A stretch of DNA of 14,574 nucleotides from an uncultured Spirochaetales bacterium (GCA_937902565.1 CALFMX010000169.1:1-14574), one strand, 5' to 3'. Shown: positions 1-7,185, counted from the first letter of the stretch. A program made the numbers and translations. Notes: a model not told the origin generated them from the letters alone.

Positions 1-1
1 T

Positions 2-454
2 TTGTTGACCGAGGCGTTGGACCAGCTTCAGGAGAACGAGATTTACATCGCCACCGGCGGGACTCGCCGTTGTGCCTATTGGGGGGAGTTGCTTACCGCC
101 ACTGCGCGAATGCGAGGGGCCACCGGTGCTGTCGTGGATGGGTACCACCGTGATACCCCCCAGGTCCTTGAGCAAAACTGGCCGGTCTTCAGCGCCGGTT
201 CATATGCCCAGGATAGTGCCGTGAGAACACAAGTGATAGCGTATCGATGTCCGATAGAGATCGGGCAGGTCACGATTCGGCCTGGAGACATTGTGTTTGG
301 AGACATGGATGGCGTGCTCATTGTGCCCCAACACATGAAGGAGGAAGTGTTTTCCAAGGCATTTGAGAAGGCTGCCGGCGAGAAGCTTGTCCGTAAGGCC
401 ATTGAGGAAGGGATGTCGTCGACGACGGCATTCGAAACATTTGGAATTTTATAG
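2..454 (+). CDS. RraA-family protein (HMG/CHA aldolase-like fold), 5' truncated
   Basis: This is the C-terminal 150 residues of an RraA-like protein. The reading frame is open to the left edge, so the first visible TTG is not a trustworthy start, and family members are usually longer (about 160-230 residues). Visible family signatures, numbered in the fragment, are the AYWGELL segment (25-31), [13 protein letters not shown] (39-51), the PVF segment near 61-63, and the [17 protein letters not shown] block near 94-109. Known members include 4-hydroxy-4-methyl-2-oxoglutarate aldolases, RNase E regulators and many unassigned sugar-cluster proteins. The R50-D51 pair is present, but Gln54 sits where class II pyruvate aldolases of this fold normally have Glu or Asp, so aldolase activity is uncertain. 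The SDR gene starts 12 bp downstream, which suggests one transcript and a role in sugar or sugar-acid catabolism (inference). Family assignment is secure; substrate is unknown. Confidence 0.85.
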   Translation: MLTEALDQLQENEIYIATGGTRRCAYWGELLTATARMRGATGAVVDGYHRDTPQVLEQNWPVFSAGSYAQDSAVRTQVIAYRCPIEIGQVTIRPGDIVFGDMDGVLIVPQHMKEEVFSKAFEKAAGEKLVRKAIEEGMSSTTAFETFGIL

Positions 455-466
455 AGATAGGTAGAC

Positions 467-1195
467 ATGGTAGGGATTATTACAGGCGCGTCAAGTGGCA
501 TCGGTTTGGGAATCGCTCATGTTCTTGCTTCGAACGGGCATACCGTGTATTGCATAAGTAGAACGGGATCCCCGAAGGATGCATCCGACCCGAAAAGTGA
601 TCGTATCCTTCACGTTCAGGGCGATGTCACCGATAGCGATGCCATGAAAAGAGTGGTTGACGATATCGTTCTAAAAGAAGGGAAGCTGGATTTTTTGGTG
701 AACAATGCAGGGATTACCATCAAACGCAGGGCTGAGGAGATCACAGATGACGAGTTCGCGCTTGTTCATCTCGTCAATGTGTTTGCACCGTATCGTCTCA
801 GTTGTATCTGTTATCCGTATTTGAAGCAGTCTACAAACAAAGGGCGGATTATCAATATTTCCAGTATGGCCGCGCATCTTGGATTTGAACTGGTAGTCCC
901 CTATTGTTCAAGCAAGGGCGCTATCTTGGCTCAGACGCGTGCTCTGGCCGTCGAATGGGCAAATGACAATATCACGGTCAACAGCATAGCTCCGGGCTGG
1001 TTTCCGTCAGAGATGAGCAAGAGCGTCATGGATGAAAAACGAAAGGCCCAGATCCTGTCTCGGATGCCTGTCCATGCGTTCGGTGACACAAAGGATATCG
1101 GTGGGATGGTCGCATTCCTGCTCTCTGAGTATGCTACATACATCACTGGTGTCGATTATGCTGTAGACGGAGGCGCCCTGGCGTTTGGATTCTGA
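467..1195 (+). CDS. SDR-family NAD(P)-dependent oxidoreductase
   Basis: A complete 242-residue classical short-chain dehydrogenase, the usual length for the family. The Rossmann dinucleotide motif TGASSGIG is at residues 6-13, NNAG at 79-82, and the catalytic set is Asn104, Ser133, Tyr146 and Lys150 (YCSSK). The C-terminal segment, with GVDYAVDGG at 228-236, is typical of tetrameric sugar, polyol or 3-oxoacyl reductases. The ATG at 467 is chosen because it places the TGxxxGxG loop right at the N-terminus; the upstream RBS is weak (a GATAGGT-like stretch about 5 nt before it). It follows an RraA-family gene by 12 bp, so the two are probably co-transcribed. A gluconate/uronate-type dehydrogenase is a reasonable guess, but the substrate cannot be read from the sequence. 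Its GC content is visibly lower than that of the downstream signalling genes. Confidence 0.9.
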   Translation: MVGIITGASSGIGLGIAHVLASNGHTVYCISRTGSPKDASDPKSDRILHVQGDVTDSDAMKRVVDDIVLKEGKLDFLVNNAGITIKRRAEEITDDEFALVHLVNVFAPYRLSCICYPYLKQSTNKGRIINISSMAAHLGFELVVPYCSSKGAILAQTRALAVEWANDNITVNSIAPGWFPSEMSKSVMDEKRKAQILSRMPVHAFGDTKDIGGMVAFLLSEYATYITGVDYAVDGGALAFGF

Positions 1196-1236
1196 AAAAC
1201 CTGTGAGCGATACCATGACAGGCTCACAGAGAGATG

Positions 1237-1267
1237 AAGGCCAGCATTCGTTTTGAACGCTGGCCTT
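1237..1267. terminator. Hairpin between convergent genes, candidate bidirectional terminator
   Basis: The left arm AAGGCCAGC (1237-1245) pairs perfectly with GCTGGCCTT (1259-1267). After one A/C mismatch the stem continues with TTC/GAA around a GTTTT loop. It lies between the stop of the SDR gene and the convergent stop of the macro-domain gene, where a shared terminator is expected. There is no clean T-tract on either side. A second perfect 8-bp stem (CTGTGAGC 1201-1208 with GCTCACAG 1222-1229) stands just upstream. The rest of the gap (1196-1298) shows nothing else. Confidence 0.5.
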
Positions 1268-1298
1268 CCGCTTGTGTGCGTGTACGAAACCCCTTCGG

Positions 1299-1760
1299 TC
1301 AGTCAAAGAGCACAAGGTAGACCTCCATAGCCTCTTTGGCGAGAAAGGTCTCGATGGTGGCCGTTGCGACAGCGAGCGCCTCATCCTTCGGGTAGCCGAA
1401 GATGCCACTGGCGATCAGGGGGAAGGAGATGGAGGTGAGGTTGTGCTCCTTGGCGAGGGTAAGGCTGTTGTGGTAGCAGGCGGCGAGCAGCTCTGCTTCT
1501 CCACTCTTGCCATCACGGTAGACCGGACCTGCGGTGTGGATGATGTAGGAGGCCTTCAGGGCGAAGGCTGGGGTGATGACCGCCTCTCCGGTCTTGATGG
1601 GGGAGAGTGGGGCGCACGCACGGCCAAGGTCCTCGATGCCCGCCGCCCTGAAGATGGCGCCACACACCCCACCGCCCATCCTCAAGGCGGTGTTCGCGGC
1701 GTTGACGATGGCGTCGGTCTTCATGGTCGTGATGTCATCATGGACTATGTAGAGCGGCAT
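1299..1760 (-). CDS. Macro-domain protein (ADP-ribose / O-acetyl-ADP-ribose hydrolase type)
   Basis: A stand-alone macro domain of 153 residues, close to the usual size. The ADP-ribose-binding signatures are all visible: DAIVNAAN (16-23), the glycine loop GGGV (29-32) continuing as CGAIFRAAG, a CAPLSPIKTGEAVIT segment (49-63), IIHTAGPVY (73-81), and the second phosphate loop SGIFGYP (118-124). It resembles MacroD/YmdB-type deacetylases of O-acetyl-ADP-ribose, which can also remove mono-ADP-ribose from proteins; the sequence does not say which it does. The ATG at 1760 has a TGGAG ribosome site about 5 nt upstream. It is the last gene of a minus-strand operon, 17 bp after the HD-GYP regulator, an unusual neighbour for a macro domain. 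It ends convergent with the SDR gene. Confidence 0.9.
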   Translation of the reverse strand: MPLYIVHDDITTMKTDAIVNAANTALRMGGGVCGAIFRAAGIEDLGRACAPLSPIKTGEAVITPAFALKASYIIHTAGPVYRDGKSGEAELLAACYHNSLTLAKEHNLTSISFPLIASGIFGYPKDEALAVATATIETFLAKEAMEVYLVLFD

Positions 1761-1777
1761 GGCTCCATTGTATCACA

Positions 1778-2761
1778 CTATAGGTGAAAGAGCTCCTCCT
1801 CGATGAAGAGGTCGACCAGGCGGGGGTCGAATTGGGTTCCGCTGTTGGCCTTCAGCTCTTCGAGGGCGAATTCGATGGGCAATGCGTCGCGGTAGGGACG
1901 CTGCGCGGTCATCGCCTCAAAGGCGTCGGCAAGGCTGATGATCCGCACCTCCATGGGGATTTGGGCTGCACTGAGGCCGTGGGGGTAGCCTGTCCCGTCG
2001 AGGCGCTCGTGGTGGCTGGTGATGATCGGCAAGAACGGATCGAGCTGCGAGAGGTGGCTGGCAATCCTCACCCCGATCTCGGGGTGGGTCTTCACCATCT
2101 CGTACTCCTCGGCGGTGAGGGAGGTCGGTTTGTTGAGGATCTCCTCGGGGATGCCGATCTTGCCGATATCGTGGAGGAGGGCTCCCCCGGCAAGGGTATC
2201 GAGAGAATCCTGGCTCATCTTCATCGCCTTCCCGATGGCTACGGCGAGGTCACGCACCCGAAGGCTATGGATCTTGGTATAGGTATCCTTCTGCGCGAGG
2301 GTCTCGCTGAACGCCTCAAGCGTCCCCATGCGTACATCCCGCAGTGTCGACAGCGCCTCGCTGAGTTGCTGCTCGGTCTGGTGCATCTGCGGCCCTGATG
2401 TGTTGTGCAATACTTCGTCGACGGTCTTGAGCAGAAGCTGTTGGCCGACCGGCTTGGTGAGGTAGTCGCTCGCACCCAGACGCATCGCCTTGATACCGGT
2501 CTCCAGGTCGCCGAAGGCGGTGACCATGATCACCGGGATATGGGGCCACTCGCGCTTGATCTGGACCAGGAGGTCCAGACCGTTGATCTTCGGCATCTTG
2601 ATATCCAAGAGGATCAAATCGACCGGGCGTTGGGCGAGGAGGGCAAGCAGCTCCGCACCTTGGGAGCAGGTGCTCACCTCGTACCCTGCACGGGTGAGCA
2701 TGATGCCCAGTACCTTGCGGATTGCCGCCTCGTCATCTGTTGTAACAATATGATAGCTCAT
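1778..2761 (-). CDS. Response regulator with HD-GYP output (cyclic-di-GMP phosphodiesterase type)
   Basis: 327 residues in two domains. The receiver occupies about 1-120: acidic pair Asp9-Asp10, phospho-acceptor Asp53 in LLDIKMP, Thr81, and Lys103 in the TKP motif. After a short linker (121-150) comes an HD-GYP domain (about 151-327), with His165 of the HSLRV motif, HDIGKIGIP at 197-205, and HHERLDGTGYP at 250-260 including the diagnostic GYP. HD-GYP proteins of this layout usually hydrolyse cyclic di-GMP to pGpG or GMP under control of receiver phosphorylation. The motif residues expected for metal binding look intact, so activity is likely (inference). Its start overlaps the stop of the upstream membrane-protein gene (ATGA, 2758-2761), indicating translational coupling. 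The large histidine kinase gene at 3343 is divergent and close by, so it is the most likely phosphodonor. Confidence 0.93.
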   Translation of the reverse strand: MSYHIVTTDDEAAIRKVLGIMLTRAGYEVSTCSQGAELLALLAQRPVDLILLDIKMPKINGLDLLVQIKREWPHIPVIMVTAFGDLETGIKAMRLGASDYLTKPVGQQLLLKTVDEVLHNTSGPQMHQTEQQLSEALSTLRDVRMGTLEAFSETLAQKDTYTKIHSLRVRDLAVAIGKAMKMSQDSLDTLAGGALLHDIGKIGIPEEILNKPTSLTAEEYEMVKTHPEIGVRIASHLSQLDPFLPIITSHHERLDGTGYPHGLSAAQIPMEVRIISLADAFEAMTAQRPYRDALPIEFALEELKANSGTQFDPRLVDLFIEEELFHL

Positions 2762-3285
2762 CTGTGACCTCGTCGTTTTGGTAGGAGGAACCCGGTAGTT
2801 GTCGTATAGTGATCATAGTCTGAAAAGAGTCGGGGAAAGAAGACCCGATCCTCGATGGTGACCAGGAGCAGGTTGCATGCCACATATAGCAGGCAAAGGC
2901 CGGCGACCGCCCTATCGTACAGGTAGAGGGAGAAGAGGCCGTTGAATACGAGGTGGAGGAGAAAGCCCGGGTGACGGACGCGTGCATAGCTGCCCCGGCA
3001 GTAGACTTCACCTGCGCCGGTATGGGAGAGCGGAATCTCCAGCGCCGCGACGTAGATGGTGGCCAGAGCCGAGGCAATGACCATGGTGAGCAGGGCCATC
3101 CCTAACAGGGGCGGGTGCGGGCTCTTGTATCGGATGAGCATGAGGGGGTAGGGCAGGGCAGTAACCAGGAAACCGACAGAGAGAAGACGACCCAGGAGCC
3201 CCTTTTTTCTGATTTGGGCCAGGTCGAACAAGCCTAGTAGCAAATACCCACTTGCTCCGAGTAGAAATAGTTTGATTAAGTCCAT
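2758..3285 (-). CDS. Membrane protein resembling ICMT/PEMT-type methyltransferases
   Basis: A 175-residue integral membrane protein with about four to five hydrophobic segments (near 4-20, 34-51, 60-82, 107-122, 126-145). The C-terminal half carries the pattern seen in isoprenylcysteine carboxyl methyltransferase and phospholipid N-methyltransferase relatives: SYARVRHPGFLL (99-110) with the Arg-His-Pro core at 104-106, an acidic pair Glu145-Asp146 after the last helix, and an aromatic YDHY tail (157-160) followed by LLP. In those families these residues bind S-adenosylmethionine. The substrate is unknown and activity is not assured. The ATG at 3285 has an AAAGG ribosome site about 8 nt upstream. 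It is the first gene of the operon with the HD-GYP regulator (4-nt overlap) and the macro protein. The family call is moderately confident; a purely structural membrane protein is the alternative. Confidence 0.6.
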   Translation of the reverse strand: MDLIKLFLLGASGYLLLGLFDLAQIRKKGLLGRLLSVGFLVTALPYPLMLIRYKSPHPPLLGMALLTMVIASALATIYVAALEIPLSHTGAGEVYCRGSYARVRHPGFLLHLVFNGLFSLYLYDRAVAGLCLLYVACNLLLVTIEDRVFFPRLFSDYDHYTTTTGFLLPKRRGHR

Positions 3286-3301
3286 ATATCGCCTTTATAC
3301 T
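3272..3301 (+). promoter_or_regulatory. Sigma70-like promoter for the histidine kinase gene
   Basis: TTGATT (3272-3277) and TATACT (3296-3301) are separated by 18 bp, placing a start site near 3308 and a leader of about 35 nt before the ATG at 3343. A GAGG ribosome site stands about 7 nt before that ATG. The -35 lies inside the start of the divergent membrane-protein gene. A weaker minus-strand pair, TTAACT (complement of 3319-3324) and TAGTAT (complement of 3297-3302), could serve the divergent operon, so the two promoters would overlap within the 57-bp gap. Confidence 0.45.
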
Positions 3302-3342
3302 AATACAAACCACGCCAAAGTTAAAGAAAAAAGAGGCATTCC

Positions 3343-6300
3343 ATGCATTTTGATGTATCCACGATTATACCCGCTGTCGCATTTGTGCTCTACGTTTCAT
3401 TCGTTATCTTTGGTTTCTTCCAATACAAGAAAGACCGCTACTATTGGTCCTTCCAGCTCTACATGATCTTGCTCTCCATCTGGTCCTTCGGTTCGATGAT
3501 GATGCACCTCAACAGCCCCGTGATGACCCCACTCTTCTGGAACCGCATCATGCTCCTGGGCCTGCTCGCCATCCCCTTTCCCCTCTGCTCCTTCGTCCTC
3601 GACATCCTCTCCATCCGCAACAAGGCGGTGCGGTTGCTCATAAACATCAGCTACGTGCTCATCATACCATTGATGCACCTCAATTTCACCGGTTCGATCG
3701 TCAGTGACGCCGGGTTTGCCGATGGTATCTTCTACTACCAGCTCGCCGATGGGGCGATGTCCGCCTATTCGCTCAGCTACGCCTACCTGGTCCTCACGAT
3801 CGTGCTCCTCCTCTTCGGCGCCGATTGGCGCGGAGGGGAGCAGGTACGCAAGAACATCACCCTGCCGCTGGTCGGGGTGTTGGTCATGCTCATCGGCATC
3901 TTCATGAACCTCTTTCCCACCCTGGGCAAGTACCCCATCGACATCTTCGCCGCCGCGGTCAACGCGGTGCTGATCTTCTACTCGATCTACAAGTACAAGC
4001 TCATCAACTACTCGAAGGTGGCCATCAGTTTCCTCTACTCGACCATCCTGGTGGCCGTCGCCTCCCTGACCTTCCTCCTCATCTTCCTGGTCATCCAGCA
4101 CTTCAGCACCCGCTTCAATGTCGGCAATATCCTCCAGCTCTCCTTCATCCTCGGTGTCTCCACCATCATCATCATCCATCCGCTGAGAAACCTCCTCCTC
4201 TACCTCATCGATACGGTGATCCTCCCCCGTCGTCACCCCTACCAGAAGACAATCCGGGAGCTGAGCCGGCGCCTGACGATGATCGTGAACCTCAATGAGC
4301 TGGGTGATGAGGTGGTCAAGAGCCTCGCTTCGGGCATGAAGAGCGACTGGGTGCTTTTCGTCGCCCGCCGTAACCGCAGCGACAGCCAGTTCTTCCTCAT
4401 CGCCGAGGCGCGGTGCCCCTCCTGCACTGAGGTGGGGTCGGAGGTGGAGATGACCTTCCCCCCCGCCCTGCAGCGCCAGATGACGACGGTGGTCTACACC
4501 AAGGGTGATGATACCCCGTGGACCATCAGCAGCCAGATCCCACCGGTGGATGTCATCATCTCGCTTGCCTGCCGCGGCGAGGTGTGCGGCTACATCCTCA
4601 TCGGGTATGACCGCCAGGCGACGGTGATGAGCGAGATCGAGCGCGAGGCGCTCGAGATCCTTGCCTCCCACTGCAGCCTCAGCCTGGAGAACGCCCTCTC
4701 CTTCGAGCGCCTCCGTGTCCAGGGGGAGGAGCTGGTGATGAGCAACAACAAGCTGGAGGCAATCTTCAATGGGATCGCCAGCCCGGTCTGCCTCATCGAC
4801 AACAACTACATAATCAACGAGGCCAACACCGCGGCGCTGAGCTTTGTCGGCAAGGGGCGTGACGAGCTCATCGGGTCGAAGTGCTACGATTCACTCTTCG
4901 GCCGAGACCGCCCCTGCTCCCACTGCCTCGGCCTTGAGTGCATCCACACCGGGGCGATGCAGGAGGAGGAGGTGGAGATCGGCAACAGCTACCTCTCCTT
5001 CCAGTTCCACTCGGTGCGTTCGGCCGACCGCAGCCGTCCGGTCTTCATCGAGATCATCGCCGACGTCACCGAACACCGCCACCTGCAGCAGGAGTTGGTC
5101 CGCACCGAGAAGATGGCAGGCATCGGGACACTGGCCAGCGGCATCGCCCATGAGCTGAACAACCCCCTTGCAGGAATCGTGGGGACCGCCGAGATCATGC
5201 TCAGCGACGAGCGGGATGAGGAGAGCCGGGAGTACCTCTCTGACATCCTCTCCTATGCCAAGGGGGCGAGCAACGTCATCAAGGAGCTGGCGATCTACAG
5301 CCGCACGAACGAGAGCGTCAAGAGCGAGCCGGTGGAGCTCATCCCGACGCTGGAGTTCGCCCTGCGCCTCGCCCAGCGCGGCAGTGACCACAGCGCCATC
5401 GAGGTGAGGCGAAACTACCACGCCCTGCCGACCATCGAGGCAAACGAGGCACAGCTGCAGCAGCTCTTCCTCAACCTCCTCGTCAACGCCCTGCAGGCGA
5501 TGGAGGGGGAGGGGGTCCTCACCCTCACCTGCCTCGAACAGGATGGGTTTGTCCAGGTGAAGATTGCCGATACCGGCTATGGCATCGCCGAAGAGCACAT
5601 CAACCAGATCTTCACACCCTTCTTCACCACCAAGGAGCCGGGGTCGGGAACCGGTTTGGGCCTCTCCAACTGCTACACTATCATGGAGCGGATGGGCGGG
5701 CGTATCAGGGTGCAGAGCGAGGTGGGCGTCGGCAGTGAGTTCACCACCCTCTTCGTCTCCAAAGAGGAGATGCGGGAGGAGATCCGCTTCCACCTCGCCA
5801 CCGAGAAGAGCGAGCTCGATGATGTCTTCTTCATCCAGCGCAAGGTGCTCGTCGGCGAGAAGGGCTACCTCGATGAGTCGATCCACCGCAGCGAGGATGA
5901 GAAGGCCATCCACATCCTCGCCGTCAAGGGTCTGCAGCCGGTGGGGACCGTCAGCCTGATGACCAGCGAGCACTTCTGGCCGCTGCCCATCTCATCATCC
6001 TTCGATATCACCCCGGTCCTGAAGACCGACCAGTGCGCCGAGATCATCCGCCTTGCTGTCTTGCCGCAGATGCGCAACACCAGCGCCTCCATCGGCCTCA
6101 TCATCCTCGTCTTCCTCCTCTCACGGGCCCTAGGGGTCAAGGAGCTGGTCATCGACGTCTTCGCCGACGATGCGAAGACCATCAAGCTCTATCGCAAGTT
6201 CGGCTTTGAAGAGGTCGGTTCCTACAGCTCCCCCTCCGACGTGACCGTCATGGCGCTTCTGGGCCCTTCGACCCTGGAGACGGACCAGGGCCAGCTCAAC

Positions 6301-6408
6301 CACTTCGTCAAGCCGCTCTTCAGGCGCCTGCGGCCCCTCTTCGACTTCGGCCCCTACACCGAGGCGGTCCACCAGGAGATGGACCGGATCCTCTCAAACG
6401 CGAACTAG
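3343..6408 (+). CDS. Membrane sensor histidine kinase (multi-TM, GAF-like, PAS, HisKA, HATPase) fused to a C-terminal GNAT-fold domain
   Basis: 1021 residues. The N-terminus (1-290) has about eight membrane helices, like 7TM-type histidine kinase sensor regions. A GAF-like cytoplasmic domain (about 300-455) follows, then a PAS domain (about 462-580) with cysteines 514, 525, 528 and 533. The kinase core is complete: His603 in IAHELNNPL, the N box around Asn711/Asn715, DTGYGI (743-748), the FTPFFTTK F box (757-764) and GSGTGLGLS (767-775). Most kinases end near 805; here about 215 residues continue. Residues 819-972 have a GNAT fold pattern: an N-terminal IQRKVLVGEKGY segment, HILAVKGLQPVGTVSL (857-872), EIIRLAVLPQMR (900-911) and LYRKFGFEEVG (949-959). 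This is closest in look to FeeM/autoinducer-synthase-like acyltransferases. The pyrophosphate loop after Arg911 lacks the usual glycines. The likely partner is the divergent HD-GYP response regulator. Confidence 0.9.
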   Translation: MHFDVSTIIPAVAFVLYVSFVIFGFFQYKKDRYYWSFQLYMILLSIWSFGSMMMHLNSPVMTPLFWNRIMLLGLLAIPFPLCSFVLDILSIRNKAVRLLINISYVLIIPLMHLNFTGSIVSDAGFADGIFYYQLADGAMSAYSLSYAYLVLTIVLLLFGADWRGGEQVRKNITLPLVGVLVMLIGIFMNLFPTLGKYPIDIFAAAVNAVLIFYSIYKYKLINYSKVAISFLYSTILVAVASLTFLLIFLVIQHFSTRFNVGNILQLSFILGVSTIIIIHPLRNLLLYLIDTVILPRRHPYQKTIRELSRRLTMIVNLNELGDEVVKSLASGMKSDWVLFVARRNRSDSQFFLIAEARCPSCTEVGSEVEMTFPPALQRQMTTVVYTKGDDTPWTISSQIPPVDVIISLACRGEVCGYILIGYDRQATVMSEIEREALEILASHCSLSLENALSFERLRVQGEELVMSNNKLEAIFNGIASPVCLIDNNYIINEANTAALSFVGKGRDELIGSKCYDSLFGRDRPCSHCLGLECIHTGAMQEEEVEIGNSYLSFQFHSVRSADRSRPVFIEIIADVTEHRHLQQELVRTEKMAGIGTLASGIAHELNNPLAGIVGTAEIMLSDERDEESREYLSDILSYAKGASNVIKELAIYSRTNESVKSEPVELIPTLEFALRLAQRGSDHSAIEVRRNYHALPTIEANEAQLQQLFLNLLVNALQAMEGEGVLTLTCLEQDGFVQVKIADTGYGIAEEHINQIFTPFFTTKEPGSGTGLGLSNCYTIMERMGGRIRVQSEVGVGSEFTTLFVSKEEMREEIRFHLATEKSELDDVFFIQRKVLVGEKGYLDESIHRSEDEKAIHILAVKGLQPVGTVSLMTSEHFWPLPISSSFDITPVLKTDQCAEIIRLAVLPQMRNTSASIGLIILVFLLSRALGVKELVIDVFADDAKTIKLYRKFGFEEVGSYSSPSDVTVMALLGPSTLETDQGQLNHFVKPLFRRLRPLFDFGPYTEAVHQEMDRILSNAN

Positions 6409-6418
6409 GGCGAGGGTG
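6406..6418 (+). repeat. 13-bp direct repeat, left copy
   Basis: TAGGGCGAGGGTG begins with the stop codon of the histidine kinase gene and recurs perfectly at 7659-7671, within the 3' end of the ATPase gene. The two copies bracket the low-GC debris segment. A 13-mer match can occur by chance in a window of this size, so its meaning is unproven. Confidence 0.5.
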
Positions 6419-6604
6419 GGGTCCTGCATGGAGTGCCTGCACAATAACGTCGTGCCGTGTATCATCGACGAGGAATTGAAGGTGTTGTATTATCGTGGAC
6501 TCAGTCAATGGCGAACTGAACAGGGCTATTTGATGGATACCTGTCTTGCTGCACAGGACACATTCAAGAAATATCTGGATTTCAGGATCGAATATGAGGA
6601 ATGA
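6410..6604 (+). pseudogene. C-terminal remnant of a Fic-family protein
   Basis: The frame reads RVG followed by about 60 residues (MECLHNNVVPCIIDEELK, then YYRGLSQWRTEQGYLMDTC, then AAQDTFKKYLDF). From memory this matches the conserved tail of a group of Fic-domain proteins, in which the catalytic HPFxDGNGRVGR motif is followed by a short helix, NNIVPFII, YYRGL.EW and YL.DTCL..QD..K.YLDYF. Only the end of the active-site motif (RVG) is left and no HPF core exists upstream, because the preceding bases belong to the histidine kinase gene. The fragment therefore cannot AMPylate anything. Its first base lies within two nucleotides of the kinase stop codon, marking a recombination junction. GC content is well below that of the kinase gene. 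Its TGA overlaps the ATG of the next gene (ATGA at 6601-6604), so the two were probably coupled originally. Confidence 0.6.
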
Positions 6605-7121
6605 ACAGGTATTTGACAATGATTATGGTGAAATCATTGAATCAACTGATAAGCGATTATACTTACCAATTGCAGCAAGGAGAACTACAGTTTGCATATA
6701 AGGGGATCCTGGAGTTCATTGGGAAACTGCGGGTTGATTTTAACAAACAATATCCACAGTACGACACAGGCAACATATATCAAAGCGACATGGAAATGTC
6801 TTATTTTTCATTACGCACAAAACCTTTAACAGATAAGGGGTTAAAAATCGCTGTCGTTTATTTGCATGAAAAGGGAGCTTTCGGAGTATGGCCTTCCGCT
6901 CGGAACACAAAAAAAGCAAAGGAATATGAAACTGTATTTGACGGTAATAGTTATTCCACGACATTACTAACCAGGACGCCATCATAGAATGCACTTTGAC
7001 ATCTGCGCCGAGTTTTGAGGATCAGGTTTTGTTGACGGACTGTAAGCAATCTTCTTGTACACTGAATCCCAGTGTATCGGGCGGATACTGCAATGAAGCA
7101 ATCGGCCGTTTGGCACCATGA
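6601..7121 (+). pseudogene. DUF7000-like gene with a 3' frameshift
   Basis: The first frame (6601-6987) gives 128 residues with features I associate with DUF7000 proteins: KSLNQLISDYTYQLQQGE, AYKGILEFI, a IYQSDMEMSYFS segment, and LKIAVVYLHEKGAFGVW. It then ends in an off-pattern tail. From about 6954 a different frame continues as FHDITNQDAIIECTL and then SAPSFEDQVLLT, which fits the expected family C-terminus, and runs to TGA at 7119-7121. Restoring one T near 6952-6956 joins the two frames, so I read this as a 1-nt deletion in a TT-rich spot or a sequencing error. The last 20 or so residues of the restored frame no longer resemble the family. The start at 6601 is ATGA-coupled to the Fic remnant; ATG 6619 or 6625 fits the family N-terminus better. 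The function of the family is unknown. Confidence 0.55.
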
Positions 7122-7137
7122 AAACAGGGTGCCTTTT
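7112..7137 (+). terminator. Rho-independent terminator after the DUF7000-like gene
   Basis: GGCACC (7112-7117) pairs with GGTGCC (7128-7133) around a 10-nt loop and is followed by TTTTCGTTT. The stop codon of the frame-restored gene lies in the loop. A second perfect stem (TACACTG 7058-7064 with CAGTGTA 7070-7076) stands just upstream. Confidence 0.65.
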
Positions 7138-7185
7138 CGTTTGCCCTCTTAACCGAAGGGAGGTGCTTTTTGTGGCTGGATTACT

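Noticed and set aside
1201..1229. TGTGA...TCACA pair resembling a CRP site
   Set aside because: The spacer is 17 nt rather than 6 and the arms form a simple 8-bp hairpin after a stop codon, so it fits an RNA stem better than an operator.
1272..1787. Plus-strand frame over the macro gene
   Set aside because: Repetitive Gly/Val/Asp-rich translation with no motif, fully overlapping a clear macro domain on the other strand.
3397..4671. Long open frame (424 codons) antisense to the histidine kinase
   Set aside because: His/Asp/Glu-rich composition is the mirror of strongly biased GC-rich codons in the kinase gene; no family motifs. The same applies to antisense frames at 4891-5973 and 11506-12585.
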